In this document: in pieces, positions 10,055-38,033 of the stretch
Layout: every line of letters starts with the position of its first letter
Position numbering within the stretch: the stretch's first letter is position 1
DNA from: Strigamia acuminata
Taxonomy: Eukaryota; Arthropoda; Chilopoda; Geophilomorpha; Linotaeniidae
DNA length: 64,000 bases
Assembly: GCA_949358305.1 (NCBI GenBank)
Contig: OX442314.1
Location: 23,119,060-23,183,059, forward strand
Direction of reading: 5' to 3'
Program-made: the position numbers and the translations under genes
Notes under the pieces: model-generated
Seen by the model: only the letters and a program-made list of their open reading frames with translations
Database searches by the model: none
Told to the model about the DNA's origin: nothing

Positions 10055-11080
10055 TCACGAATTTGGCGAGTCGTCATCACTGTCAAATTCAACACCATCT
10101 TCTTTAACCCACGTGCCATCATCGTTCTTAATCCAGCCTTTTCTACAATTTAATTAAGCAAAAACACATTTTAAAAAAAATATTTTTAAATTACAAGAAT
10201 TGTAAATACTTTACAACTTACTCTCTAAGACTTAACCCAAATTCAATTTCCGGCCTCTTTTCAATATTTGATTGACATTTCTTTTCTTTCTTGCTAAATA
10301 ATATCGTTTCACTACAAGATAAACTCGATGTCAACTTCATTCCGCTTCGGGATTTCTCCACAAAAGATGCAAAATCCGTCTTCTTTTGTATCGATGATAC
10401 ATAACGATTAATGATTGATTTAGTGGGAATTGTAGGCTGACTGACGAGAACGGGTGCAACTGCTTTTTCTTTCACAATAATAGTTTGTTTCCTACTGTAC
10501 GGCGATGGTTTTGCTCTCTTAAGCGCCTTTGTACACGATTTGTAAACGGAACTCACCTAAATCAAAAAGAAATTTAAAAAAAAATTACAAATTAAAAAAA
10601 AATCTATGGTAATTACTGGTTGTGTTTCTGGTTCTGGTTCTGATTGTAATCTCCTGTCGTTTTCAATTGCCAATCGTTCTGTCAAGCCTATAATAGACAA
10701 AATTAATTAAATGTTCAAAATTTTATAAAAATAAAATGAATTTATTACTGCGTAAATGTTTTTTGCCCTTCCGGTGAATAGCCAAGACATTAATCGTATC
10801 AAAAATAGGTCTATGACGGCAAACCGAACATGAATACCTAAAATAAATCATATGTCGTGTCCTGTTAATTTTCTTAGTGTTTACCTGCCACTTTACCGGC
10901 CATTTTTAAGAAGAATTGCTTCGTCATCCGGAATGTGTAAAGTGAGCAATTCATCAACTCGGTGTTTCTGTACAACAGATTATTTCATCGATCAATAAAA
11001 TATATTTTTAAAAAGAACGCAACAAATACCCTTAAATTATGTAATAAAGCTGTATCATCGCCATCACGTTTGAAGGACAT
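10055..11080 (-). CDS. SCNM1: SCNM1 homologue, minor-spliceosome zinc-finger protein, 234 aa
   Basis: Exons (minus): 11080-11030, 10967-10897, 10837-10749, 10687-10617, 10556-10222, 10142-10055; they join to 235 codons with TGA. The N-terminus MSFKRDGDD matches the MSFKREGDD start of vertebrate SCNM1. It is followed by VDELLTLHIPDDEAILLKNGR and a single C2H2 U1-type finger (CSVCRHRP... ...HRKGKKH). A low-complexity middle follows, with the C-terminal signature KGWIKNDDGTWVKEDGVEFD, which in human reads GWIPDGRGRWVKDENVEFD. Human SCNM1 is 230 aa. The family is a component of the minor (U12) spliceosome, so this predicts a functional U12 system in the host. AATAAA (complement of 10049-10054) abuts the stop codon. 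Confidence 0.93.
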
Positions 11081-14000
11081 CTTTAATTTTAAACCGCATC
11101 AAAACCTAGTGGCGTCTAGTGAGAGTACTTGCAAGTCCTTACGGGAATTTATTAGAAGTGACACCAAATCGTGCCAAATAAATCGGTGAAATCATTTTTA
11201 AAAAAATTTATTTTATACATTTAAATTGTTTCAATAATTCCATTTAAAAAAAATCGAACAAACAAAATGGTTATTTTCATCTCTAAACGCTTTTCATTGC
11301 AAAATAACCAGGAAAAAAGGTAATTTAACCCGTGACGAAACCATTTAAAAGAAAAACCTTTTTAAATTCCTTTTTAAACAAATTCCATATCAAATCGCAC
11401 ACTAAAAACATATTTAGTCATAACATTTGACGATGACTCACAAATTTGTTATGTGCTGTCATTTTTCTACCTTGAAATGGATTTGTTGTGCTGCACAAAA
11501 GGAAATAAAAACAAACCCAAGTGATGAAACTCGAGCAGAAACGAAACAAACACGAGCTCGCAGCCCACCAAAGTAATTAGTCAGTGCCACCATTTTACAA
11601 AATATAGGTTTTGAGGCTGGCGCCGAAATGTCCAGATTAGTCATGCCTTAATTGCTGTTGATGGCGATTCAATTGATACGAAATTTCCAGTGCAGTATAA
11701 TTATTCAGTGCGAGTGATGCTGCTTATTATCAAATTTCTTATCGCGAATTATTCATTTAAAAACAACAAAAAATACTTTGAATTAACACAAATTGTAAGA
11801 TATGACAGAGATGCCCTTTAAGATGCTGCAGTTGCCTAGGCAACGGTCTCACGCGTGTCGTTGAACCCCTACAAAACCTCATACCATAAGCTCTTCAGAT
11901 TCCTCCAAAATGCTAACTGCGAATCAACTTATTAGCAGAAATGTAGAAAAGTGAACATCCTCATACAATCGCCATTACGGTCCCCTTTAATTCCATTTTT
12001 GCCAATATCTAGGAAACGGTTGGCGGTAATCAACTTCCAATGCCAGATACAGCCTCGACGAGGTCTTTTCCGTCTGTTTCTTCGTTTTCTAGCCAATTGG
12101 GACTTATTTTTCATTAAAATTTAATAAAATTCACACAATTTTATAAAGCAAACTTTAAAAATATACCAAAAAAATGCAGAAAACAGTAAACGGATGAATC
12201 AATAATCAAAATTGTATGTAAAAATCAAAATGATCGTTTTGCGTTGAAATAAAACCTGATTGTTTACATTCTCCCACCATTTTATTTTATTTTATTTATT
12301 ATTACAGTCCCTGTTGGTATTCGAGTGTTACCTACCTTTCCACCCCAACCACTTGAACAGTTGGTTGATTCCATGAGCGTTGTACGGCAGCCGCGACTAG
12401 CTCTGCTCCTTATTTGGTGTGAGGCAATCTCCTGAGCCCAGTCACAGTCGACCTTCTGCGGCCACCGATCTCAGACTGCTGTCTCCTTAAAGGAATTTCA
12501 CCTGTTCGGCCTCACTAAGCTCAATTGTAAACAATTTCCAAGCGACTCATCTAACCCTGGTAAGCAACAATTCCATGCCTTCATTTACACCCAAAAACCC
12601 ACAGGTTCATGCACAGGTGAATGTGTGTGTGTGTTATCTGTTTCTGTTTCTGTATCAAAACGTTTTGTTTATCACATTTTTACAATTTACAACGCGAGAT
12701 ATTCAGGTGGAGATTTTTTAATATTTACTTCTGGTATGTTTGGAAGGTTAGTTCAGCTTAAAACACCACGAACAAAGTTCCGAGCGATTATTTTCAGAAT
12801 AAAACCAGTTTTATAACACTGGAGTAAATAGCAATTCAAAAATTCTCTTATCAAAATCATTTGTAAAGATAAAAATAAAAATAGAAATAATTTAATATAC
12901 AGCTTTAAAAAAAATGTAATTTATCGATTCGAATGATAAAATTAGGAAATTCCAAGGTGTTTTTCGTCCTTGTGGGAGATTTGATGGTACAAAACAGCGA
13001 ATTTTCGTGCATTGTGTGATGCGACAGGTGGTAAGCCTAATTGCAAGTATCCGGCTGGAGTCTACCTTTCCATGAAAAGCCCAATAATGAATGGAATTGT
13101 GGGAAAGATAAGAGGTTAATCCTTTAGCTTTCTTTTCCCAAGTCGTTTTATGCCTTTAAAAAATTAAAAAAAAATTAAAAAATTACCAACAACAAAAACA
13201 TTAAAATAATATTAAACTAATTGGGTCTAATTTAAATACCTATTCCTCGTAGTTATCAACACTTTTCTCATCAAAGTGTCAACAAATCTTTTTGCGTCAG
13301 GTTTATTTTTACGGCGCTCTCGCACTCTGCCAAAAAGTTATTTTCGAAGCGGCTTAGCCTTACCATTTATTTGCTGTCAGAATTTGCTCCTTTTTTTGCA
13401 TTTTTCCAGTTTCATGTCGTATGATTTTTCATCTCGGTGTTTAGTCGAGGTCTATTTTTCATTTATTTTTGTGTGCCAATGGCCTTTTTCCAATTTCTCC
13501 TTGAACCGAGAACTTGCTCTTGAGATATTCTGTTCACGAAACAGATGGGCAGTCAGCCGGACACATCCTGTGCCTGTTTGGTCATTCCTTTTTGCACACA
13601 TGCTTAATTTTTTCTATTAAATTGTTTTTTTGTTTTTGTTTATAGTTTTTCTTCCTTAAAAAAAAAAACACAAAAAAAAAAATAAATAAATAAAAAAAAA
13701 CAGTCGGAAAAAAAAATACAAAAATATTTCATGTGACCACTTGAAACTCTTGGCACACATCATCGGAGACTCCTCGACGAATGTTTATGTATAATTTACT
13801 TAAAACGAACACAAAACCTTATATTGTTTCATCATTTCGAGATCTAGGTCGCGATTTTTTATTAAACAGACCTAAATTTCATTTTTCATTTTGCAAAAAA
13901 AATTAATAAATTAATAAATAAATAAATAATAACAACTACTTATTACTAATTAACAAAATGGCTCACCAGTACTTGATGTTTGAAAACGGCAATAAAACTG

Positions 14001-15660
14001 ATCTAATGTTTCCGTTTTACACTCTCTTTTGTACCTCCCACTCTTTAATCACAATTTGCCATCAAAATTCCAACATTCAACGCATTATTTCCACTCATAA
14101 TGATTGATTAAATAAATAAAAAAAAATCCACCTTGATTCTTTAAAATCTCAATCACTAAACAAAGCAAGCAGAACCACTTCCGATCTTTTATCTCCAGCA
14201 ACATTAAATAAATTGGGAGCTTGGGACCCCCTACTGGCCAATTTGCTCCCTTAATTCATTAATTTTCCAACCATTTTTTCTAAATAATACAAAACCAATT
14301 TAGAAAAACCTTTTTTGATTAATTATTTACAAGTATTTATTTTTTTTTTATTATAAAATTTCGACATGTGCGATTGCATGAAACAGCGGCCTTCTTTTCT
14401 CGAAATAACTCAATTGAGTATCATTAGTTCTCATCATCTATCTCTCCGCTTCACACATCACACACTTTTCCTTTCAGTTCCAAGGTTTTTGCCTTTCCAA
14501 CTTGTCATTCTGCAACATTAACAATTTATCCACTTTTAACACCAGACAGACTCATCTGTGTCATAACCTTGGGAACAAGACAGAAAGTGGGTCGAGCGCT
14601 TTATTTCTTCTCCTCTTCACCTTTTCGTTCACCCCTCCTCATTCTATTTCCTTCATCATTTAGGCTTATTTTTTTCGGTGCCATCACATAACACCATGAA
14701 ATCCCGTCTCGGAACGAAAGACATTCCAAGATGGTGGAAACCTTGAGCTAAAGACCATTGATAAAATGACGTCATTTTCTTAGGGTGAGGCTGGCTCGGC
14801 TCGGGCTTATCCGTGTCACGACTGCCAAGAGAGATCTCGAATAGAGAAAGATAAATTCTTCGGATTGTTGACATTCTTCAACAATGTTTTGAAAGGAAAG
14901 AAATTGTTCGGTCAGTCTAGTCTATTCGAGTCTGGTCCGTGCTATAGTGCAAAAATGGATTCATCTAACGACTGAACCGCTTCCCATCAGATTACATTAT
15001 TCTTTTTAATTCTTTCAAATTACATTTTTAACTCTAATTAACTCGAGCTCTTCTCAAGTTAAATGTCAACCAATGAAATCGTGGGAGAATGTGGGCAGAG
15101 AAGAATGTCTTAAAAATAAAAAGACGCTTTTAGATTGCCATTGAAAGAGCACGGAATATGAGAGGAATTACACAGCTTCTAGAAAGTGCCAGTGAACTCC
15201 GCCTGGCAAACCCATTTCCGGTTTTCTTTCCGCCATACCATAACGAACTAATAATGTACGGAGTAATAGATAATTTCAATAAATAAATAAATAATTAACT
15301 AAAGAGGTAATTTCATCCCCGATGTCGAAACTCAATTCAAACCACAACATGAACTAATTTCTAAATTGAAAACAGCCAGGTATCAACTATCAAAACATCA
15401 AACCATGACCCAACAACTCACGTGATTTTATGTCTATTTTTATCTTTTATTTTCCTTGGCATTCTGCCCTGAAATTAGTTAAAAGGGTTCAAAAATTAAA
15501 CAGCTGTTAGGTTCATACAACGTGCCAACGAAAACGAGGTTATTGGGTTCGGCGAGGAGTTTAATCAAACTTAAATTAAACATCACCTCTTTCCCGTGTG
15601 GAAATTTCAAATTTATGGTTATTTTTTTAGATTTTACCTTCGAAAATAAACGTGGAAGTG
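11081..15660. other. Long non-coding stretch between SCNM1 and the LIM gene
   Basis: Mostly AT-rich with homopolymer runs (for example 13655-13720). A GC-richer island at 12310-12560 has a spliceable-looking border (TTATTACAG at its start) but no long frame, and may be a decayed repeat. Small minus-strand ORFs at 11459-11644 and 11932-12114 (basic, Arg/Lys-rich) lack recognisable motifs. A perfect TGACGTCA lies at 14767-14774. No gene is supported. Confidence 0.5.
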
Positions 15661-15663
15661 TAC

Positions 15664-15671
15664 TATATAAA
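15664..15671 (+). promoter_or_regulatory. Candidate TATA box for the long LIM-gene transcript
   Basis: TATATAAA lies about 200 bp upstream of the first coding exon of the long isoform, with a TTCCAGTC initiator-like stretch about 30 bp downstream. A 5' UTR exon and intron would then end at the CTTTCAG acceptor at 15865. Motif-based only. Confidence 0.4.
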
Positions 15672-15865
15672 TTAAAACTGTAGAATCCTGTATCGATTCC
15701 AGTCTACTTGTGAGCACAAACGTATCAACTTCCGCTTCAAACCTGCCCTAACCTGGGCATAATAACGCAATCACCAATTCACAACTATACTGGAATTGAT
15801 ATTTTATTGTTAGCGCTCAAAAATTTAACCGCAACTAATAACCGTTTCTTTTCTCTCTCTTTCAG

Positions 15866-31207
<15,342 letters not shown>

Positions 31208-34200
31208 TAAAAATAAAACTCGAATTTCCAAATTAAAATTGTAACTAATAGTTTTTTGAAACTGTTTATGTGAATTTGTACATTTTTGAATTCCATTGCC
31301 CCTCTCTTTTTGTGTTTGTATAATCATATTTTGATAATGTTGCATTGTTTTTAAAAAAAAAAATATTTTTTGATTATGTAGTGTTGACTAAAATAATAGT
31401 GTACGATTTTAAGAAGTGTCGGCACAATGTCCGCTTTTTTTTTTTGTTGATTTCTTTTCGTGTTTAATTTGCCGTGTTTTAAAAGATCATTCCACTTTTG
31501 ATACGAATTTTCAGCAGAGATAATTTAATACAAAATTCTTTCAACACTTTTTTTATTGTATAAAAATTTTTGTAGCAAGTTTACAACCAAAAACAAACAA
31601 ATCTTTGTATACGTGTGGAGTTCCATGCAATTTTGTTACATTTTTTTGCCTATCAAACTACTTATGCATAAACCTGTGATTATTTTTTAGCCAAAGGTAA
31701 CGAAATACTTACGAATATCATTTTAAAAATTCCAAATATGTATCGCAAAATGGTGTTTGACGAATAAAAGTTGTCTACATTAGAATAGAAATGTTTTATA
31801 TAAATATCTGCTCGCCTTCTCTCGTGCAAAGTCAAGTTGCGCGGATTAGTGATCGCTTCCAGATGCAAAAGACAAGACACTGAATTTGACAATAAAGGAT
31901 CATTGAGTCCTTGTGTTCTGGGCTCTGTGAGACTGCGAAATGATAAGAGACTGATGCTGGAATTAAATTACGTGTGCTGTACTGTTATAATTATAAATGA
32001 CTTATAGTATTGTCCAATTTAGATCTTTTAGGCAATAAAACGTCTTTTTTTACTTTCAGTTCTTTTGTAGTGGCAGAAATAAAGTAAAAACAATAAATAA
32101 GAAGAGCCGTAAATGACAAAAACGTGCAACCAATTTAGAAACTAGAGACAACCAACAAGAAACAGTGGTATTGACCTAATATAAACAATTTTCACTAATA
32201 AAGATGAAATTACAATCATGAAGGAAAAAATCAATTTTTTACAGACAAAAAACCAATTTCTTGACTGTAAAATGATTAAATGAAGCTGCCACTCCACACT
32301 CGTTGTGTATTAGTGTCCTCTTGTGTGAAACCTCATAAACATGTTTTCATTCAGCAGGCAGCAGCCCGCAGCAGCATGTGTTAATAAACCATACAGCCAA
32401 CACAACAACAAATACAAAAGGTTTACAAAAATCAAAGAAAAAACAACAAAGAAAACCGAATTCCATTAAATTCACAAAATATTTCGAATTTTACAATTTA
32501 AAAATAAATTACAAAGTGGCAACTGTGCCGCAACGTAGAACTACGTGGGAAAAGGGTTGTTTATTGTTTCTCTATTGTTATTTCGACTGGTTAGCGGACC
32601 GGTTAGCGGACTACTCCTGTCGGCTCAAACCACGGGAGGGGTTTGTTGATTTTTCTCTATTTTTCTCCCCGTCTCTGTGTTTTTTCATTGTTGTTTTGGT
32701 TGCGACTGGTCCCCGTGAGATGGTGCTGCGATCGCCAATTGTTTTGATTTCCATCCATTGTTGTCTCGCTGTCTTTTTGGCCAAGTGTGGAAAAAGACTA
32801 ATTATTTTATTTCTACGTTCCCCGTCAAAATAAAATGTCAAAAATCACATTTCCATGCACTTGTAGCAACTAAAGTTAAACGTCAAGGAGAAAACCGAGT
32901 AAAATCATTTTATTATTAAATCCCCAACCACTTACTCCACAAACAGCAATTTCTTTTAATAGTTTTAATGCAATTACGAAATTCTATTCAAGCTGTGCCG
33001 TGCGTAGGCCTATCGACAAGAAATATTGAAAAAGCATTGTTTCGGTCTAAAAGTGTGTTCACGCTTCTTCCTTATTTCCTTTATCGAAATCTTTATCAAA
33101 TCCCACCACATTCACATGATTCGCAATTCCTTTTCACTTCTTCCGTGTTTACACCAACTTCCGCATCGCAATAATCGTTCAGCCAATCTTCCAACTCTTT
33201 ATAATTTCATTATCAACTCCAATTGTTTTCCCCATCCATTTATTGCTCAAATTTCTTTACAACCACTTTTTCCATCCAACATCAATATAACCTCGTGACC
33301 TTACTCTGTCCAAGTCCTAATGACAGCGAGACAGTTGTAAATCCTTATCACCTCATTCTGATATCTTCCTGCACTAATAGTTACTTCCGGTACTCAATGA
33401 AGGTGCGACTTGTTTGTTTAGCCACTAGACAAAATTCCTCACCCATTTTTTTGCGAAATTTCAAACAACTCGCATTATGCAAGCACGTTTGGACGTTTTC
33501 AATTCAATTCAATTACCACAGTTGTACGCTTTAATAAAGCAATGACTAATTAAAAAACAAACCGCACGTCTCATATGACAGCGTTAAAAAGCAATTAGAA
33601 GTTGCGGCAACATTAGACAAATCTTGCAAAACCATGTTTTCGTTATGTAGAATAACTTATACATTACTTTTTAAAACTTAAAGCACACTTAGCATCTTGT
33701 CTGGTGATAATCTTTAAATAAAAACCAGCTTTAACTTGAGAATTGGGGCGGTATATCCGATCCCAACGCAATCTGCTGACCACTGAGCTACACTGCACAC
33801 CTTTAACTTTCCTTCGTGATTAATAGGAAACATTCTTGCCAAGATTCCCAATTCTGACGTTAAAGCCGACAAAAATTCTTGCGTTTGCAGACAAACAGTT
33901 AAAATTAAAGCAACTTCCGAGAGGAATTAAGTAAATCATGAAAAATCTCCAATCTACGTTTCAATTTCAGCTGTGCGCTCTATTAATCCATTTATTCGTG
34001 CGCAAAAAAGTAACATAGAAAAATGAAAATAACTACAATTAATTTTCTATTTCTGCAGGAACATTAAGCACCGACCTATAGGACCTTTTGGAAAAGTCAT
34101 TCATCTCGCAGACAGATAATTGTGAACTATTCAAAAGTTGTTTTTCATTAATCACGAGTTTATCCCTGTGGCCTGAAAAATGATGGGTGCAAATGCACAC

Positions 34201-34434
34201 GTGGCTGATTGACAGGGCCCTCTTTAGTAAAAATCAAAGTGCGGAGGTTGGAAGATGGACGGCGATCTGTAATTAGCAATGCGCAATGGCCGGGGCCCTA
34301 AAAGTTGCTCAACTTTGCATTGAAATGAGCTAAGCAGTAGCAATTTCATCTAGTGTAATTACCAAGATTTGTAGAAACTCGAGATCCTCTGATTGGCTAA
34401 TTAAGTCTGCGCGTTCATTCTCGCGTGTGACTGG
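31208..34434. other. Intergenic region, LIM gene to hormone gene
   Basis: Contains 3' UTR-like sequence of the LIM gene, then unique AT-rich DNA. An ORF at 32378-32833 lacks an ATG start and any motif. The one element recognised is the tRNA-derived retroposon at 33738-33800. Confidence 0.5.
33738..33800 (-). mobile_element. 63-bp tRNA-derived retroposed fragment with target duplication
   Basis: On the minus strand the segment carries TAGCTCAGTGG, a perfect tRNA A box (polymerase III promoter), and a degenerate B-box-like GGATCGGATA 16 bases later. It is flanked by identical 9-bp direct repeats CTTTAACTT (33729-33737 and 33801-33809), as left by LINE-type retroposition. It is too short and too diverged to fold as a tRNA. 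Confidence 0.6.
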
Positions 34435-34558
34435 TGACGTCACACTGGCTCGTGCTGTGTCACTATAAAAACATCGCAACCCAGACGCGTTTCAACCAAC
34501 AACGCGACTAACTTTGCCAATTCCAACAACCGCGAGTCACACATCATCAATATTTGAG
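34435..34558 (+). promoter_or_regulatory. Candidate distal promoter and first exon of the CHH/ITP gene
   Basis: A perfect CRE (TGACGTCA, 34435-34442) lies 21 bp upstream of TATAAAAA (34464-34471). A CAGACGCG motif follows at 34482. Transcribed sequence would end at TATTTGAG followed by the donor GTAAAT (34559). An ATTGGCT box lies about 40 bp further upstream. A leader exon here could splice to the ATG exon at 38034. Confidence 0.45.
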
Positions 34559-37107
34559 GTAAATTATTCATTTCTCATTTTCTATCGTCAGAAAATCACT
34601 TTTCCAAAATTTACTTCATTTTTTCCCCATTTTTCTCAATTCTGCAACGATTTTTCTGAAATTTTTTCATTATTATCGCAATTTTTTATCTTTTTTTTTT
34701 CTTTTTGTAAAATTTGACAAGACTCTCCCTGGGGTTTTTCCATTAACCCACCTCATGTCACATGTTGATAAAACGGAATGTCCTGTTTTTTTTTATTTTA
34801 TTGTTTTTTTTTTTCAAAAATAAGTAAACGAATGAAAAATCAGATAAAAACATTTTCTAAAATTAATGAAAACGTGTTACAATTACAATCGCATCATTAA
34901 TCAGCAAAGGAAACTCCAATTTCTCGTCAAATTGAACTTTTGCGGTCGCCATACCCAGTGATAATTACTATAGGAAGAGAGGCCCCTTTTTGATTTATGA
35001 TGCACGCTAGCTTATCTGCAATACAGGTGCCCGTCTCCACTTGTTTACATTAATATAACATCTATTTTTCCCCTCTTCCCTCCAATTTATTATTATACAC
35101 GCTCGAACCAATATTTTTTCCCTCCCTTTTTAAATTTCTTTTATCAATTTAATCATTTAATTTGCATTCAATTATTTCTCAAATTAGTTTTGTCGCTTTG
35201 TCATTCATTCCTAAAACCTATTACCACTAACCTTCCAAGAAAGCCAAACTTCTCCCCATTTTCCCTTAAATAATTTCAACTTCTTGGCACTGCGAAGAAT
35301 GCAAAGGTTCTTTACCAACCCACGCAATCGTAACATAGCGTGAAGTCTGAAAACACATGCGTCGGACAGCAGCTTCTCAATGACGTCATGCAATGAAAAG
35401 TAAATAAGAATGAATGAGTTTGATTACAATTACACTAAGGCTCCAATACAAGCAAACACGTTTGTCCCGAGTAAATAAAACTCGATAATATCGATGCTAA
35501 CTACATTTTGTGTCTGTTTGCATCAGGGTTGCCAAGCAACACTTACAACAGTTAACGAGCCACAAGTTGGTTCTTTCATGAATGAAATGTTTTGCGGGTG
35601 TGTTCTTAACCGATTTAAACTGTCCTGCTGGGATAATGTCTCAACGACCCGAACGACTTAATTAGAAATCCAAAATGCTCGAATTTATTCTGCTAAATAA
35701 CAACCAAAAATAGCACGACGATTGCCGACTCGTGCCATGCGGGAACAGATACGCACGAAACGGCATGAACCGACGAGCGATACTGCGTGAGTTTGTTACG
35801 CCAAATCCGGTATGTCGCCTCATTGGCAGTTAAAACTGTAAAAAGTTGGCGGTAATTATGCGACCCCGACCTGATCACGTCCCGCAGGTGAATTTCGTGC
35901 GTAATTCTAAACTAAAACTCCATAGAGCAAACTTTACGTCACGATTGCATCATTTTTGAACGATTCTTGTAAATATCGTTACAATAGTATTGGTTTTTGG
36001 TTCGGGTCGGGGGTTTTTCCAACAATTCATAGGCGGTTGCATTAGTCATAGTTTGGTTTTTACCTTTTCTTATTTTAGATTTGGAAATAAATAAATAAAT
36101 AAATAATTGTGCAATGCCAAACTGATGATAAAACTCTCGCCTTATCAACTTTAAACCAAAATGTAAACAACAAAACTGTTGCGAGAGCGCGAGACAGAGA
36201 GGAAGTGGTCAAATTACCATATAAAAAATAGACGGTCACTATTTGGTCACTACAAATAAAGTATAATCCATTTTAATCAGTTAACTTTTCTCATTTATTA
36301 CAATTTCTTCATCTCGTGATGAGTCGGCGTTGTAATTACGTCCAAGAGGGGCCATGTGGTAGCAATTTCATTCCTCTGATTGACTCTACTCCCAACTGTT
36401 TTACTCACCATTTTAACTCTTGCTCCACCATATTTATTCTCATTCTTATTTAAAAAAAAAAAATTTATTCCCCCTCCCCCTCAAAAAAAAAATTGAAAAA
36501 AAGTAAAAAAAAAAATTCTTATCTCTTAATGGGATACCTCATAATAGCAACAGGTGTTTCCATGACTCACCTGGCATGAATTCACAACCCCACCTCGGGA
36601 CCTTGAATCTTTTCTTTGTATCTAAATACAAAAAAAAGAAAAAAAAGCGCGCCAACTTTACAATTAATAAAAGAAAAAGAACCACAACGTGAGCGCCAAT
36701 TTCCGCGTGCTTCATGATGCAATACTACACTCGAGTGACGCAACAATACGTCTAGTTGATTGACCCTCCATGTAACAAACATTCTGACCTCGATAAATCG
36801 ACTCGTAGGGTTGGATGACATCCGCCAAACCCGCCACTCAATCCCACCCCACCCCCTCACCCCCGCCCCGCGTGGTAATTCCTAGAAGCGCAATTTCGCG
36901 GCCCCGTCCAAACTAAACATTTCAAAAACTTTTCCGAATTTCCATCAACTGCGAACTTTCATCACCGGCCATCTGCTTGAACACAGACGCTCCGAAACCA
37001 TTTTTAACGGAAATAAAGTGAGGAAATTCACTGATAACCATTTTAAAGCTGACCGCTCCAAGAAAGCACCCACCCCGCCCTAGAATGGCGCGATTTCCAC
37101 GTTTCAA
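34559..37107. other. Putative 5' intron of the hormone gene
   Basis: AT-rich, no ORF of note. It includes a third perfect TGACGTCA at 35381-35388, a C/A-rich run near 36465-36515, and a GC-richer zone from about 36550 that leads into the proximal promoter. Confidence 0.45.
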
Positions 37108-37504
37108 TGACGTCACACTTAATTACGGCCACTGGAATTGACATGACGTGCATGGTTTATTCCGATTGGGCCGTTTCTTGGAGGCCTAACTCGAACCGCG
37201 CTCCCCATTGGTCAAGAAATCAATAATGGCCCTCTGGGTCGCAAAATCACAATGAGTGAAATTTTTTTTTTTTTTATCTTTTTTTACGATACGCTATTTT
37301 TTATTGAGAGAGTGGAGGTGGGGTAGACCTCCTCTACGTTTGCGGTTTCATCAATGGATGCCGTGAGATATAAAAGAGACCTTGTACTCAGACGCGGTCG
37401 TTTTCACAGCACAACACTGACCTATTATATTAGCAGTAGTTTGGTCACGGACTTGGCATTGTACAAATTTAGTGCCATTTTCTTTTCATTCCAGCGTTAT
37501 TGAG
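37108..37504 (+). promoter_or_regulatory. Candidate proximal promoter and first exon of the CHH/ITP gene
   Basis: Perfect CRE at 37108-37115, two CCAAT-type sites (GATTGGG, CCATTGG), TATAAAAG at 37369-37376, and CAGACGCG at 37389. The TATA-to-CAGACGCG spacing (20 bp) is nearly that of the distal promoter (18 bp). The leader would end at TTATTGAG before a GTGAGC donor at 37505. An internal CATTCCAG at 37493 could instead be an acceptor for a tiny exon. Confidence 0.55.
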
Positions 37505-38033
37505 GTGAGCATTTCAACTTTACTCCATTTATTTATTTATTTATTCATTTATTCTACTTTTTGTTCCTATTTTTGGGATGTTTGTTCATCTAGCAGATAA
37601 TTTTCATATCGAATTACCAAATCCTGTTTTTCAAAAATATTTTAAGATTTCTTTTTTTTTTTTTTTTTTTTCTCTTGATTTGTTTTCAACAAAATTTGAG
37701 ATGAGAAAAATAAGTTTGATTTATGTGAAACTTGAAATGCGACTAATATTACCAATCCCCATCTCAATTTTCCCCCATTACGCCACAATTTACCATCGAT
37801 TTCCCTTCACATGTGAAAAAAGTAATTTGTTTCACACGTGAAATAAATTCGTGTCAAGTTTACCCAAAGTGTAAATCAACTTTAGGAATGTCGACCTTAA
37901 CTCGTTAATCCTATAACGACTCATCTATTTTTAGTCCATTATTTAACACAATTGAGCCCACCCCTCATTAGTTTTGTCCTTATTTCACCTGTCCATCACT
38001 TATTCACACCTGCATGACACTTTCTCTCTCCAG

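Noticed and set aside
13600-13960. Possible regulatory A/T-rich element
   Set aside because: Simple homopolymer and TAAA runs only, common throughout the window.
32378-32833. 151-codon plus-strand ORF
   Set aside because: No ATG at its start, biased Asn/Lys then Phe/Leu composition, no splice context and no recognisable motif.
33738-33800. Functional tRNA gene
   Set aside because: Only 63 nt, A-to-B box spacing too short, degenerate B box and no cloverleaf.
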